From NCBI GenBank assembly GCA_049999805.1, contig JBNGIO010005940.1, forward strand, positions 1-22,312: DNA of 22,312 nt. The letters run 5' to 3'. This DNA is from Folioceros fuciformis. Taxonomy: Eukaryota; Anthocerotophyta; Anthocerotopsida; Anthocerotales. Both the position numbers and the translations under genes were made by a program. The notes under the pieces were generated by a model. That model made no database searches, was not told where the DNA came from, and saw only the letters and a list, made by a program, of their open reading frames with translations. This document shows positions 1 through 9,222 of this stretch, one piece after another (within the stretch, counting starts at the first letter, position 1; each line of letters opens with the position of its first letter).

Positions 1-706
1 TATATTTAATTATCGTTCAAACAATATTATGTGAGTGAATGAAATGCCTTCAAAATAAAACCAAGCATTTCATTCATAAGTAGAGAGGAGATGACATGAA
101 CCCATCCTTGTTAAAATATTATGTAATTTGATATTTAAAAAAAGATGCTTACATTTTGCAATACTTGAATTTCACTTTACGAAATCAATACCGGTACAAA
201 GAATATGCTTCAAATTCTTTTCTTTTAATTTGGCTTCAATAAATCAAGAATTTGAATATATAATATTAACATGTCTTTCTTTTCTATTGCACTCCAATCT
301 AAGTTCGTCCAGTATAATGTACTTTAAAAAGCAAAAAGTTAGATTCTAGTGAAATTTTAATAATATTAAATAATAAAATCTATACAAAAAATCTCTCAAT
401 ATATGATTTTATTTTTCTGACTTTCAAAATTCCATCTACAATCCATGTTCAATAGTCTAGTTTGTATAAAAGATTTTAAAATATAAATTATAGTAATATA
501 ATACTTTTAGTTATTTATTATTTCTAAAAAATTATCTATTATTATTCTAGTATATATCATATATATCTATTTAACTATATGATAGTTTATAACTCCTTTG
601 AAAAAAATGCATCAAGATATAATTTGAAGAACTAATACATAATTCATAACTCTATTTATTTTGTACAAATTCTGCGTAATAAAAATTTTTCATTCATACT
701 TCGTTT
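1..706. other. AT-rich intergenic DNA, no gene seen
   Basis: This stretch is strongly AT-rich with many short A and T runs. The only open frame of note (128-349, plus strand) has low-complexity composition rich in F, S, I and L, typical of translated AT-rich spacer. No splice-supported exon, RNA gene or long repeat was recognised. It lies directly downstream of the PAN-domain gene on the minus strand, so its right edge probably holds that gene's 3' UTR. Confidence 0.6.
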
Positions 707-1320
707 TCAAAAAACCTTCCACGTTACACAAGGGTCATTTGGATCTACAAACAATTAGAGCATATTAATGTACTAATTCAATTGTAGAAAATTAATTGCA
801 TCAACAGATTCAAGATTGTTTTTTTTTAATAACAAGTACGTACCTAGCTTAGTGACCGTCGTTGTTATGTCGTCACGTTGAGGATCTGACGAGATGCTCG
901 AAAATATCATGCACGATCCTTCTTTGTTGTAGGTGAAGACTAAGCATTGTTCTTGGTTGCAAAACTCACTACATTGCACTAAGGTACTAGTAGTGGTATC
1001 AGCTTGAGGTATGCCTCGCATGATAGTATATGGGTACACATTACATTCACCTGCGATTTTGAACGAGTTAATTATTTGACTTAAAATTGAACATTTTTTT
1101 GTAGAATATAATTTCACTCCGAATCGCATCAGTCGTGCGGGTCAGTCATTAGTGAAGTGTTGGGCTGTCTATCAATCAAATTCATCATACATACAAGAGC
1201 TGAAAGCAAGTCACACAAGATAATATGAATCGTGTTGATTATTAAAAAGGAAAATTATTTACCTTCTGCGAAACGAAGTTTCGTGATAAGAGCTAACACT
1301 AATATTGTTGTGAAATTCAT
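707..1320 (-). CDS. Small secreted PAN/apple-domain protein, three exons
   Basis: I propose three coding exons: 1263-1320, 844-1050 and 707-744 (100 residues). Exon 1 encodes a signal peptide (MNFTTILVLALIT..., hydrophobic residues 5-13) and ends AAG/GTAAAT. Exon 2 starts after GCAG and ends CTAG/GTACGT. Exon 3 starts after TTGTTTGTAG and ends at TGA. All junctions are phase 1 and join in frame. The mature protein has six cysteines (22, 46, 50, 55, 66, 94). The spacing C-x3-C-x4-C followed by FTYN and then CMIF is typical of PAN/apple domains, which use three disulfides and bind proteins or sugars outside the cell. Exon 3 supplies the sixth cysteine, which supports the spliced model over reading through to a stop at 773. 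In plants PAN domains usually sit in lectin receptor kinases; here it stands alone. Its ligand is unknown. A gap just upstream hides any 5' UTR or promoter. Confidence 0.7.
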
Positions 1321-1329
1321 GTATTGATA

Positions 1330-1429
1330 NNNNNNNNNNNNNNNNNNNNNNNNNNNNNNNNNNNNNNNNNNNNNNNNNNNNNNNNNNNNNNNNNNNNNNN
1401 NNNNNNNNNNNNNNNNNNNNNNNNNNNNN
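1330..1429. other. Assembly gap, 100 N
   Basis: Exactly 100 N, the conventional size for a scaffold gap of unknown length. It begins 9 bases upstream of the proposed ATG of the PAN-domain gene, so promoter or further 5' exons may be missing. Confidence 0.97.
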
Positions 1430-1739
1430 AAATAAGATTCAAAATGTATCACACATCCCTATTTGTACCTCACTAGAAATCCTTGTTTTTTCAACACTCA
1501 AACTATGTAAATATTCACCAACCTTCAGCATATTGCATTAACTATTATAGAATAAAAAAAATAGTGAACGACCTTGACCGAAATAAAGATAAGGGAATAA
1601 TAAAACTTTAAGGTTTACTGTTATTTGAATATTAAATATAATTAATTATTTTTATTTAATAAATTGATAAATATTTTCATATTACAAACAAAATGGATGA
1701 TTTCATCCTACAACAATATATGCAATGAGGTGGAACAGA

Positions 1740-1858
1740 TTATTTTTTATTATTGAAAAAAGAAATAGAAAGTCCCATCTACTCTGAAGATGAGAGGAAC
1801 AACCCGAGCAAGGCCAAAAGCCAAAAAGGATACTAGCAAAAATCTCTCAACAAGATGT
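1740..1858 (-). repeat. Dispersed repeat, inverted copy of the repeat near 19660-19770
   Basis: Read on the minus strand, this segment matches 19660-19770 of the plus strand. Shared blocks include GCTAGTA.CCTTTT, TTTGGCCTTGCTC, TTGTTC and GAGTAGATG.GAC, ending in CTTTTTTCAATAATA and an A-rich run. Two diverged copies in opposite orientations 18 kb apart point to a dispersed repeat family. The CAATAATAAAA-like end could be the 3' tail of a retroelement, but no coding part is present, so the class is open. Confidence 0.65.
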
Positions 1859-2598
1859 CTTGTGCAATAAGGAAAGTATGAGCTACATTTGCTGAAGCTC
1901 GGACTTAGGCCAATCCGAAGTTAATCCTTGTCCCTCAAGTGGAAGAATAGAGCGAATGCAAAGCATTTGTGGTAGGTCTGTTTGTTTGTAAAACAAGGCA
2001 GCTCTTGTGTTTGCCTAAGCTGGGTGGTCCCATCACTTGTGTGGAGAACATATCACAGCAGGGCAGCATTTCATTCATGTGTTGGGCTTTCATAAGTCTA
2101 TCCTAATCGAGCATGTGAGAAAACTTCTCCCCATGCATGGATGTGTTACTCACATCAGCCTGTCGGTATCTGTTGAATGATGGCCATGGACTTTAATGGT
2201 TGACTCGTCAGGGCGCAACGGGTTGCGTTTCGAAGAAGTGTTTTCTTTGCCCTCCTGTGTGATGACCGAACCGTGGTGCATGAGGCTATGGTGTTCGAAG
2301 AGACCCTTGTATGCTGCCTGTCAGTGTAAATCATTTGCAGTATGTATGGTGACTCGAGATGAATTGACATGGGGCCATCTCCAGTGGCTCGACTGGAGAT
2401 GGCTTCAGGTGCTGAGAGATGTACAAAGGTTGCTGGAAGAATCCGGGTAGTTTGAACCAACCTTGGGCCAACAACGGAGGTGTCATGGCTAATGATGTTG
2501 CTGTGACCCTGTCCAGATTCAGGCTGCCGACGCAGGTTGCAGCTCCGCCATGCTGAGAGTGTACTCCTGTCGGATCCCCGCACGTGCCCTTGCGAGTC
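1859..2598. other. Upstream region of the large PPR gene
   Basis: Base composition shifts here from AT-rich to about 50% GC. No separate gene is supported. Open frames on both strands between 2155 and 3036 overlap the PPR coding region and show no domain. The segment presumably holds the promoter and 5' UTR of the PPR gene starting at 2599; I could not assign a TATA box with confidence. Confidence 0.5.
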
Positions 2599-5500
2599 AT
2601 GGTTGTCTGGAGCTTGGTAACAGGAATCGTGAAAAGAGCTCCAGCTTACTTGACGTTCAGACACCAGCCACTGGCAAGGCACCGGAGAGCTAGGTACAGC
2701 ACCGTTGCAAGAAAGCCTGCCCTTGTGAAATCGTGCCTGGCTGAGGACGTGCCTTCTCGGCCACAGGTGTCTTGGAACCCAACATCGTGGTGGGTGATAG
2801 GTTCTGGGGGTTCTAGATTGCCGGATGATTCTACCCTTTACAGGGCTGCAGGATATGGGAGGGGAGTATCTCCTGAAACCGTGCGCGAGCTGTGTGATCA
2901 GGGTCGTGTGATTGAGGGTGTTGAGGCTCTGGGAGTTTTGGTGCAGACAGACGGTCGTGTTTCCAGATCTCTGTTTTATGCTGTCCTGAAGAAATGTGTT
3001 GTGCAGAAGGATCTTGTTCTGGGCCGTCGCTTGCATGCCTTTACGGTGGAAAAGGGGTACGAATCAGATACGTTCCTGGGCAACCATATCCTGCGAATGT
3101 ATGCTGCTCATGGCAGGCTGCAAGACGCGATGGATGTGTTGGCAGTGGTTGGAAACCCGGATGCTTTCACCTGGTCTGCTATCATTTCTGCACATGTCAA
3201 AGATGGTCAAGACAGGCAGGCTGTAGAACTGTATCATCGGATGCGCAGGTCAGCTGGGAAGCCAGATGGCCATGTGTTTGTGACAGCTCTTCAGGCTTGT
3301 GCAATGGGATCAGACTTGGAAACGGGGAAGCAGGTGCATGCTGATGTGTTGGCCAGTGGCGTTGAGCCCGACGTGTTCGTATGTAGTGGCCTGGTAGACA
3401 TGTATGCAAAGTGTGGCAGCTTGGGGGACGCTCGGAGTGTGTTTGACGGGCTTGGGAAGAAAAATGTTGTGACGTGGAATGCCATGTTAGGAGGGTATTC
3501 CCAGCACGGCCAGGGACAGGAAGCTTTGAGTCTGTACAGGGTTATGCAAGATGAAGGCATTGTTGCACCGGATGCGGTGACATTCGTGTGCCTCCTTCAG
3601 GCTTGTGGAAGTGCAGGCACCCTGGCCTTGGAGAAGGGGAAGGAGCTTCACGCACACATTAGAGAACAAGGACAACAATTTGATGTGTCTGTTTGCAATA
3701 GTCTGGTGAACATGTATGCAAAGTGTGGCGACTTAGAGGACGCTTTGGAGGTGTTTGACGGGCTCCGCCAAAAAGATGTGGTAACGTGGAATTCCATGAT
3801 TTCAGGGTATTCCCAGCAGGGCATGGTCCACAAAGCCTTTCTTCTTTACAGGAGTATGCAGAATGATGGCGTTGTTATACCAAACACTGTGACATTTTCA
3901 TGCCTTCTGCAGGCTTGTGCAACTGCGGGCAGCCCAGCTTTGGAGAAGGGAAAGGAGCTTCATGCACAGATTAGAGATCGAGGACACGAAGCGGTCTTAA
4001 CCGTGGCCAACAGTTTGGTGACCATGTATGCCAAGTGTGGCAGCTTGGAAGATGCTAGAAGAGTGTTTGATGAACTTGGTCACAAGAATGTGGTGACATG
4101 GAACGCCATGATAGCAGGATATTCTCAGCACGCCATGGGCCACGAAGCCCTGCTTCTGTACAAGGCTATGCAGGATGGCATCATTGCACCCGATTCTGTG
4201 ACATTCGTGAGCCTCCTGCAGGCATGTGCGAGCATGGGTCATTCAGCTGTGGAGAGCGGGAAGGAGCTCCATGCACAACTTAAAGAAGGGGGACATCAAA
4301 CTGACGTGTTTGTAGCAAACAGCCTGGTGAACATGTACGCAAAGTGTGGCAGCTTGGAGGATGCTCAGGTAGTGTTCAATGGACTTAGTCAAAAGGACGT
4401 GGTGACATGGAATACCATGATAGCGGGATATTCTCAACAGGCTATGGGTCGGGAAGCCCTTTGTCTCTATGACCGTATGGAAGACGAGGGCGGTGCCTCA
4501 CCTGATCCTGTGACATTTGCGCACCTCCTGCAGGCGTGTGTGGTTTTGGGCATCCCTGGTTTGAAGAGGGGAAAGGAGATTCATGAGCAAATTGAACATC
4601 GAGGACATAGGTTGGATGCGTTTCTAGCCAGCAGGTTAGTGAACATGTATTCGAAGTGTGGCAGCTTGGAAGAAGCTCGGACTGTGTTTAATGGGCTTTG
4701 TCAAAAAGATGTGCTGACATGGAATGCCATGATAGCAGGGTATGCCCAGCAGGGGGTGGGGCAGGAAGTCCTTCGTCTGTACAGTTTGATGCAAGAAGAT
4801 GGCACTAGTTTGCCCAATTCTGCAACATTTGTGTCCCTCCTGCAGGCGTGTGCGAGCATGGGGACCACAGCTTTAGAGGAAGGGAGGCATCTTCATGCAC
4901 AAATATGTGATGGATGCCATCAAGCAGATACGTTCATAGCCAGCGGATTGGTGAACATGTATGCAAAGTGCGGTAGCTTGGAAGATGCTGAGGCAGTGTT
5001 TAACGGTCTTCATCAGAAAGAGGTCGCGACGTGGACTTCTCTTATTGCAGGTTATTCCCAGCAGGGCATGGGCCGGGAAGCCCTTCATCTCTACACGCTA
5101 ATGCAAGAAGAAGGGATGGTTGAACCCGATTCTGTGACATTTGTGTGCCTCCTGCAGGCATGTGCAAGTGTCGGCAGCCCAGCTTTGGAGAAGGGGACGC
5201 AGCTTCATGTGCAAATTAGAGAAAGAGGGCATGAAGCTGACAAGTTTGTAGCTAACAGTTTGGTAAACATGTATGCAAAGTGTGGCAGCCTCGAAGCTGC
5301 TCGGAGAGTGTTTGACAGACTCGGTCAAAAAGATGTGCTGACATGGAATACCATGATAGCAGGGTATTCCCAGCAGGGCATGGGCCAAGAATCGCTTCAT
5401 TTGTACAGTCTTATGCAGGAAAGAGGCACTGCTGCAGCTAATTCTGTTACATTCGTCTGTCTCCTCCAGGCATGTGCAAGTCTGCGTGGCCCAGGTTTGG

Positions 5501-7536
5501 ACGAGGGGAAGTGGCTTCACGCACAAATCAGAGAAGGAGGACATGAAGCTGATGTGTCCGTCGCCAACAGCTTGGTACACATGTATGCAAAGTGTGGTAG
5601 CCTTGAGGACGCCCAGAGAGTGTTTGATGGACTTGGTGCCAAAGATGTGGTCACATGGACTGCCTTAATGGCTGGATATTCCCAGCACGGCTGGGCTGAA
5701 AAAACTCTTAGTCTCTACATTGCCATGCAAGAAGAGGGCCTTGCTATACCCAATTCTCTCACATTTGTGTCCCTCCTGCAGGCATGTGCAAGTATGGGGA
5801 GGCCCGCATTAGAGGAGGGGAGGAAACTTCATGCGGACGTCAAACAAAGAGGGCATGAAAGTGATCTGTTTGTAGCCAACAGTTTGATAAACATGTATGC
5901 AAAGTGTGGNNNNNNNNNNGATCTGTTTGTAGCCAACAGTTTGATAAACATGTATGCAAAGTGTGGCAGCTTAGAGGATGCTCAGAGGGTGTTTGACGGG
6001 GCTGGGAAAAAAGATACAGTGACGTGGAACGTCTTCATAGTAGCATATGCTGAGCAGGGCAAGAGCCAGGAAGCCCTTAATCTCTACTCTGCCATGCAGG
6101 AAGAAGGCACATCTCAACCCAGTTCTGTGACATTTGTGTGCCTCCTGCAGTTATGTGCACGTGCTGGAATATCAGCTTTGGAGAGAGGAAAACACCTTCA
6201 TGAAAAAATTAGAGAATTGGGACTGGAGGCTGATGCGTTGGTTGCCAACAGTTTGGTGGACATGTATGCAAAGTGTGGCAGCCTAAAAGAGTCTGATAGG
6301 GTGTTTTACGAACTTGGGCAGAAGGATGTTGTGACATGGACTGCCTTGATTGCAGGGTATTGCCAACGTGGCATGAGTCAGGATGCGCTCCGTCTGTACG
6401 GGGCTATGCAAGATGAGGGCATTGCTGCACCCAATTCTGTGACATTTGTGTGCCTGCTGGTAGCATGTGCAGCTGAGGGCAGCCCCGCATTGGAGATGGG
6501 AAAACAGCTCCATGCACAGATTAGGGAGCGGGGATATGAAGCGGATATGTTTGTGGCCAGCAGCTTGGTAAACATGTATGCAAAGTGTGGGAGCATGGAA
6601 GATGCCCAGAGGGTGTTTGACAGACTTGTCGTAAAAGATGTGGTGGCATGGACTGCTCTAATTGCCGGGTACTCTCAGCAGGGGATGGGGGAGGAAGCTC
6701 TTCATTTGTACAACGCCATGCAAGAATCGGGCATGGCTGTACCAAATTCCGTGACGTTTGTCTGCCTCCTGCGTGCATGTGCAAAGGTTGCAGCGTTGCA
6801 TGTAGGAAGGCGGCTACATGCACAGATTGAAGAGCAAGGCCTTCAAGCTGATGCCTTTGTAGCTAGCAGTTTGATAAATATGTACGGGAAGGCTGGGAGC
6901 CTGGTTGATGCACAGCAGTTGTTTGATGCGGTTGTGGAAAGAGACGTTGTCACCTGGAATGCACTGATTGCAGGCTACGCCTGTCAAGGTGACAGTGAAG
7001 CTGTCTTCAACTTGGTGCAGAGAATGGAAGACGATGGCGTACAGCCTATTGGCATCACGTTTCTCAGTGTTGTAACGTCATGTAGCCATGCAGGTCTTGT
7101 GGACAAAGGGAAGGAGTACTTTCAGACTATGAGCTGCCACCACGGCATCACTCCCACAGTGGAGCATTACACATGCATGGTGGATCTCCTGGGCCGTGCA
7201 GGTCATCTGGATGAGGCAGTAGGTATGATAAGGACAATGCCCGTGCTGCCTACTGCTGCAGTATGGCACGCTCTGTTGGGTGCCTGTCATAAGTGGAGCA
7301 ACGCGGAGTTGGGACACCATGCTTTCCTCCAGGCGGTGAAGCTAGACAAGAGAGATGCAGCAGCATATGTTGCAATGTCAAACATATACAACAATGCCCA
7401 GATGTGGGAGCAAGCAGAGAAGATGCAAGCCGCGAGAGTAAGAACGGGGGCCTGGAAATATCCAGGTCAGAGTTGCTGGACAGACATGGATGGACACGTG
7501 CATAGCTTTTTGGTCAGGGATGAGAAGTATTTCTAG
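2599..7536 (+). CDS. Giant PLS-class PPR protein with E1, E2 and E+-like tail, no DYW domain
   Basis: Intronless frame of about 1645 residues as assembled. The frame opens at a GTG at 2584; the first ATG is 2599, which I chose. The N-terminus is basic and hydroxylated (R-, S- and T-rich with no acidic residue until about 48), like an organelle transit peptide. From about residue 120 come an L and an S motif, then 12 P-L-S triplets, then P2-L2-S2 and E1 and E2: about 41 PPR motifs. Repeats such as VTWNAMIAGYSQ and NMYAKCGSLEDA are nearly identical between triplets. Such proteins bind organelle RNA in sequence-specific fashion and usually guide editing. The tail CWTDMDGHVHSF resembles the start of the WW-type DYW domain but stops at DEKYF, and no DYW remnant follows in any frame. 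It would need a deaminase in trans, or act without editing. Most PPR proteins have 10-30 motifs, so this one is unusually long. A 10-N gap at 5910 distorts the protein (separate entry). Confidence 0.93.
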   Translation: MVVWSLVTGIVKRAPAYLTFRHQPLARHRRARYSTVARKPALVKSCLAEDVPSRPQVSWNPTSWWVIGSGGSRLPDDSTLYRAAGYGRGVSPETVRELCDQGRVIEGVEALGVLVQTDGRVSRSLFYAVLKKCVVQKDLVLGRRLHAFTVEKGYESDTFLGNHILRMYAAHGRLQDAMDVLAVVGNPDAFTWSAIISAHVKDGQDRQAVELYHRMRRSAGKPDGHVFVTALQACAMGSDLETGKQVHADVLASGVEPDVFVCSGLVDMYAKCGSLGDARSVFDGLGKKNVVTWNAMLGGYSQHGQGQEALSLYRVMQDEGIVAPDAVTFVCLLQACGSAGTLALEKGKELHAHIREQGQQFDVSVCNSLVNMYAKCGDLEDALEVFDGLRQKDVVTWNSMISGYSQQGMVHKAFLLYRSMQNDGVVIPNTVTFSCLLQACATAGSPALEKGKELHAQIRDRGHEAVLTVANSLVTMYAKCGSLEDARRVFDELGHKNVVTWNAMIAGYSQHAMGHEALLLYKAMQDGIIAPDSVTFVSLLQACASMGHSAVESGKELHAQLKEGGHQTDVFVANSLVNMYAKCGSLEDAQVVFNGLSQKDVVTWNTMIAGYSQQAMGREALCLYDRMEDEGGASPDPVTFAHLLQACVVLGIPGLKRGKEIHEQIEHRGHRLDAFLASRLVNMYSKCGSLEEARTVFNGLCQKDVLTWNAMIAGYAQQGVGQEVLRLYSLMQEDGTSLPNSATFVSLLQACASMGTTALEEGRHLHAQICDGCHQADTFIASGLVNMYAKCGSLEDAEAVFNGLHQKEVATWTSLIAGYSQQGMGREALHLYTLMQEEGMVEPDSVTFVCLLQACASVGSPALEKGTQLHVQIRERGHEADKFVANSLVNMYAKCGSLEAARRVFDRLGQKDVLTWNTMIAGYSQQGMGQESLHLYSLMQERGTAAANSVTFVCLLQACASLRGPGLDEGKWLHAQIREGGHEADVSVANSLVHMYAKCGSLEDAQRVFDGLGAKDVVTWTALMAGYSQHGWAEKTLSLYIAMQEEGLAIPNSLTFVSLLQACASMGRPALEEGRKLHADVKQRGHESDLFVANSLINMYAKCXXXXDLFVANSLINMYAKCGSLEDAQRVFDGAGKKDTVTWNVFIVAYAEQGKSQEALNLYSAMQEEGTSQPSSVTFVCLLQLCARAGISALERGKHLHEKIRELGLEADALVANSLVDMYAKCGSLKESDRVFYELGQKDVVTWTALIAGYCQRGMSQDALRLYGAMQDEGIAAPNSVTFVCLLVACAAEGSPALEMGKQLHAQIRERGYEADMFVASSLVNMYAKCGSMEDAQRVFDRLVVKDVVAWTALIAGYSQQGMGEEALHLYNAMQESGMAVPNSVTFVCLLRACAKVAALHVGRRLHAQIEEQGLQADAFVASSLINMYGKAGSLVDAQQLFDAVVERDVVTWNALIAGYACQGDSEAVFNLVQRMEDDGVQPIGITFLSVVTSCSHAGLVDKGKEYFQTMSCHHGITPTVEHYTCMVDLLGRAGHLDEAVGMIRTMPVLPTAAVWHALLGACHKWSNAELGHHAFLQAVKLDKRDAAAYVAMSNIYNNAQMWEQAEKMQAARVRTGAWKYPGQSCWTDMDGHVHSFLVRDEKYF
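5863..5966. repeat. 10-N gap flanked by an exact 47-bp duplication
   Basis: Bases 5863-5909 and 5920-5966 are identical over 47 bp and are separated by 10 N (5910-5919). The offset is 57 bp, or 19 codons, so the reading frame survives. PPR motifs are 31-37 residues, so a 19-residue step is not a natural repeat. The most likely cause is two contig ends that overlap and were joined without being merged, making the true protein 19 residues shorter here. The alternative is that whole repeat units are missing between two similar ends. Confidence 0.9.
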
Positions 7537-7739
7537 GGTCTCGAGGCATGAAGAAGGATTTCTGCGCCATCTGATGACGTTCTGCCCCATAGAAAATGGC
7601 GATGGTATTATCCAGTCCACCTGCCCTTGTGTAAGGGCCTGCAGTTTTTTCTGTCGCGTTAAATGATTCAACAGCCTGCAGTATACTTTGCATCCGTTGG
7701 CTTTTTCCCAGGGCTATCAGCTTTCATCATCCTTGCCCC

Positions 7740-8505
7740 GCTTGCAAGTATTGTAAATTTGGCTTTGAAATTGACATGGTATAGGTGTAGCTACTAAGCA
7801 TGGTATTGAAGTGAGTCTGGAGATGCAGCTCAGTATAAACCACGGGCTTCCTGCACGTCTCCTGCTGCGAATCAGCTTCTACTGGCATTATGGCATTCTC
7901 CGTCACACCTTTCTGATCCAGTTCGGTCCACGCACTCTCAGCATCCTCTGGGCTGCCGCACTTCGCGTACATGTCAACCAAGCTGTTGGCTACCGACAGA
8001 TCCTCTTCATATCCGTGTGCCCTGATTTGTGGTTGAAGATCCTTCCCCATTTTCAATGACTGGTTCCCAACAGCTGTACATACGTGCAAGAGGCACACAA
8101 ATGTCGCAAAATTGGACTTACCGAACCTCTCTCCCCTCCCTACAGAGCTCTGTAAAGACCAAGAGCCTTCTGCCTCTCGCACTGCTTGAAGTATCCGGAC
8201 ATCATGGCACTTCTTGCCACCACAATCTTCTCACCACGCCGGGCAGACATGCCTTGAGCATCATCTTATGGTCTCCGCAGTTTGTATACATGTTTGCCAA
8301 ACTGCTGCAACCAATAACAAGGACTGAAGTCCTCGTTCTCTTACTTGAGGATGCCGCTGCCTCCCCTTCCAGCTTGTACATGCCTCCAGCAGGCACACAA
8401 AGGTCACAGAGTCTGGTGGAGCCAGGCATGCCTTCCTTGTGCAAGCCTTGCGCAATCTTGCAGAGCTGCTGTAAGCTGCCATTTTGCTTCAAGCTTGAGC
8501 TGCGG
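7740..8505 (-). pseudogene. PPR gene relic, two degraded P-L-S units
   Basis: Read on the minus strand, this holds L (DSVTFVCLLEACTS), S (SSLANMYTNCGD), P (SAMMSGYFKQCERQKALGLY), L (FATFVCLLHVC) and S (NSLVDMYAKCGS) motifs, then a worn P motif (VTENAIM). The units sit in different frames, and an in-frame TAG follows the first P motif (ALGLYRAL then stop), at about 8153. No start, transit peptide or E domain is present. Motif wording is close to the large PPR gene at 2599-7536, with which it is convergent, so it is probably an old inverted fragment of a relative. It is not expected to make a functional protein. Confidence 0.85.
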
Positions 8506-9222
8506 AACCGAAGATTTGGTTGCGTAGCCTTTCTGTCTTCACTTTCTTAGCACGCGCAGAACGCATCTGGCCTACTCCCAGATTCAACAAATGCATACAA
8601 CATTCTCGTCACCTGGAGTGAGACATCAACGTCAGCCGCAAATCCTTCTTATCCAGGCACTGAGAATAATGTAAAACAAAAAGAAGGCAACTGTGTGCAC
8701 CAGAAACCTGACAGCCTCTCAGAGAGCTGGCTCCGCTGACATACTTGCGTCAGGATCATTCCGTACGCTGCAGGCCTGGCAAGGTCGAGTTGATTTGCCG
8801 GCACGCTGCAGTGACAGTCAAGTCTCGACTGCATGCAGCCAGCTGCGACACTAGCCCAGCCCGCCAGTTGTGGTCGTCTAGGTTGATTAAAAAGACCCTC
8901 CAATTTCCCGGGGCTTCAAACTGAGCTGAGAAGAAGCTGAGAGGTTCGGAGCTCCCGGCCATCTTTCTTCCAGCGTACGATGCATTCTGAGCTTCTTGTT
9001 CCATCTTGACAGAGGCGGAAGGGGTTTTCCTACCTTCTTGCTCCAGGTGTGCTCTCCACCATGCGCGAAGGAATTGCCAAACTAGCCTTGCGTCACCGTC
9101 ATCTTCCATCTCTCGGCAGCCGCGTCGGAGCGTGAGCTTCGTGCCACCCACCCACATTCTTGATGCACAGCGTGTACACCACCATGTGAAATCGCCAGAA
9201 ACGCGAATTCCGGTCACCACAG
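8506..9222. other. Upstream region of the UBTD-type gene, no separate gene
   Basis: No domain is recognised on either strand. A minus-strand open frame (8756-9334) overlaps exon 1 of the UBTD-type gene and has no family resemblance. The segment most likely holds promoter and 5' UTR for the gene starting at 9223. Confidence 0.5.

Noticed and set aside
2584-2598. GTG at 2584 as the start of the large PPR gene
   Set aside because: Nuclear plant genes start at ATG; the first in-frame ATG is 2599.
2155-3036. 293-codon minus-strand open frame
   Set aside because: It is antisense to the start of the large PPR gene, has no domain, and its composition follows from the PPR codons on the other strand.
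7537-7680. DYW domain downstream of the large PPR stop
   Set aside because: I translated the region in all forward frames and found no HxE, CxxC or DYW-like words.
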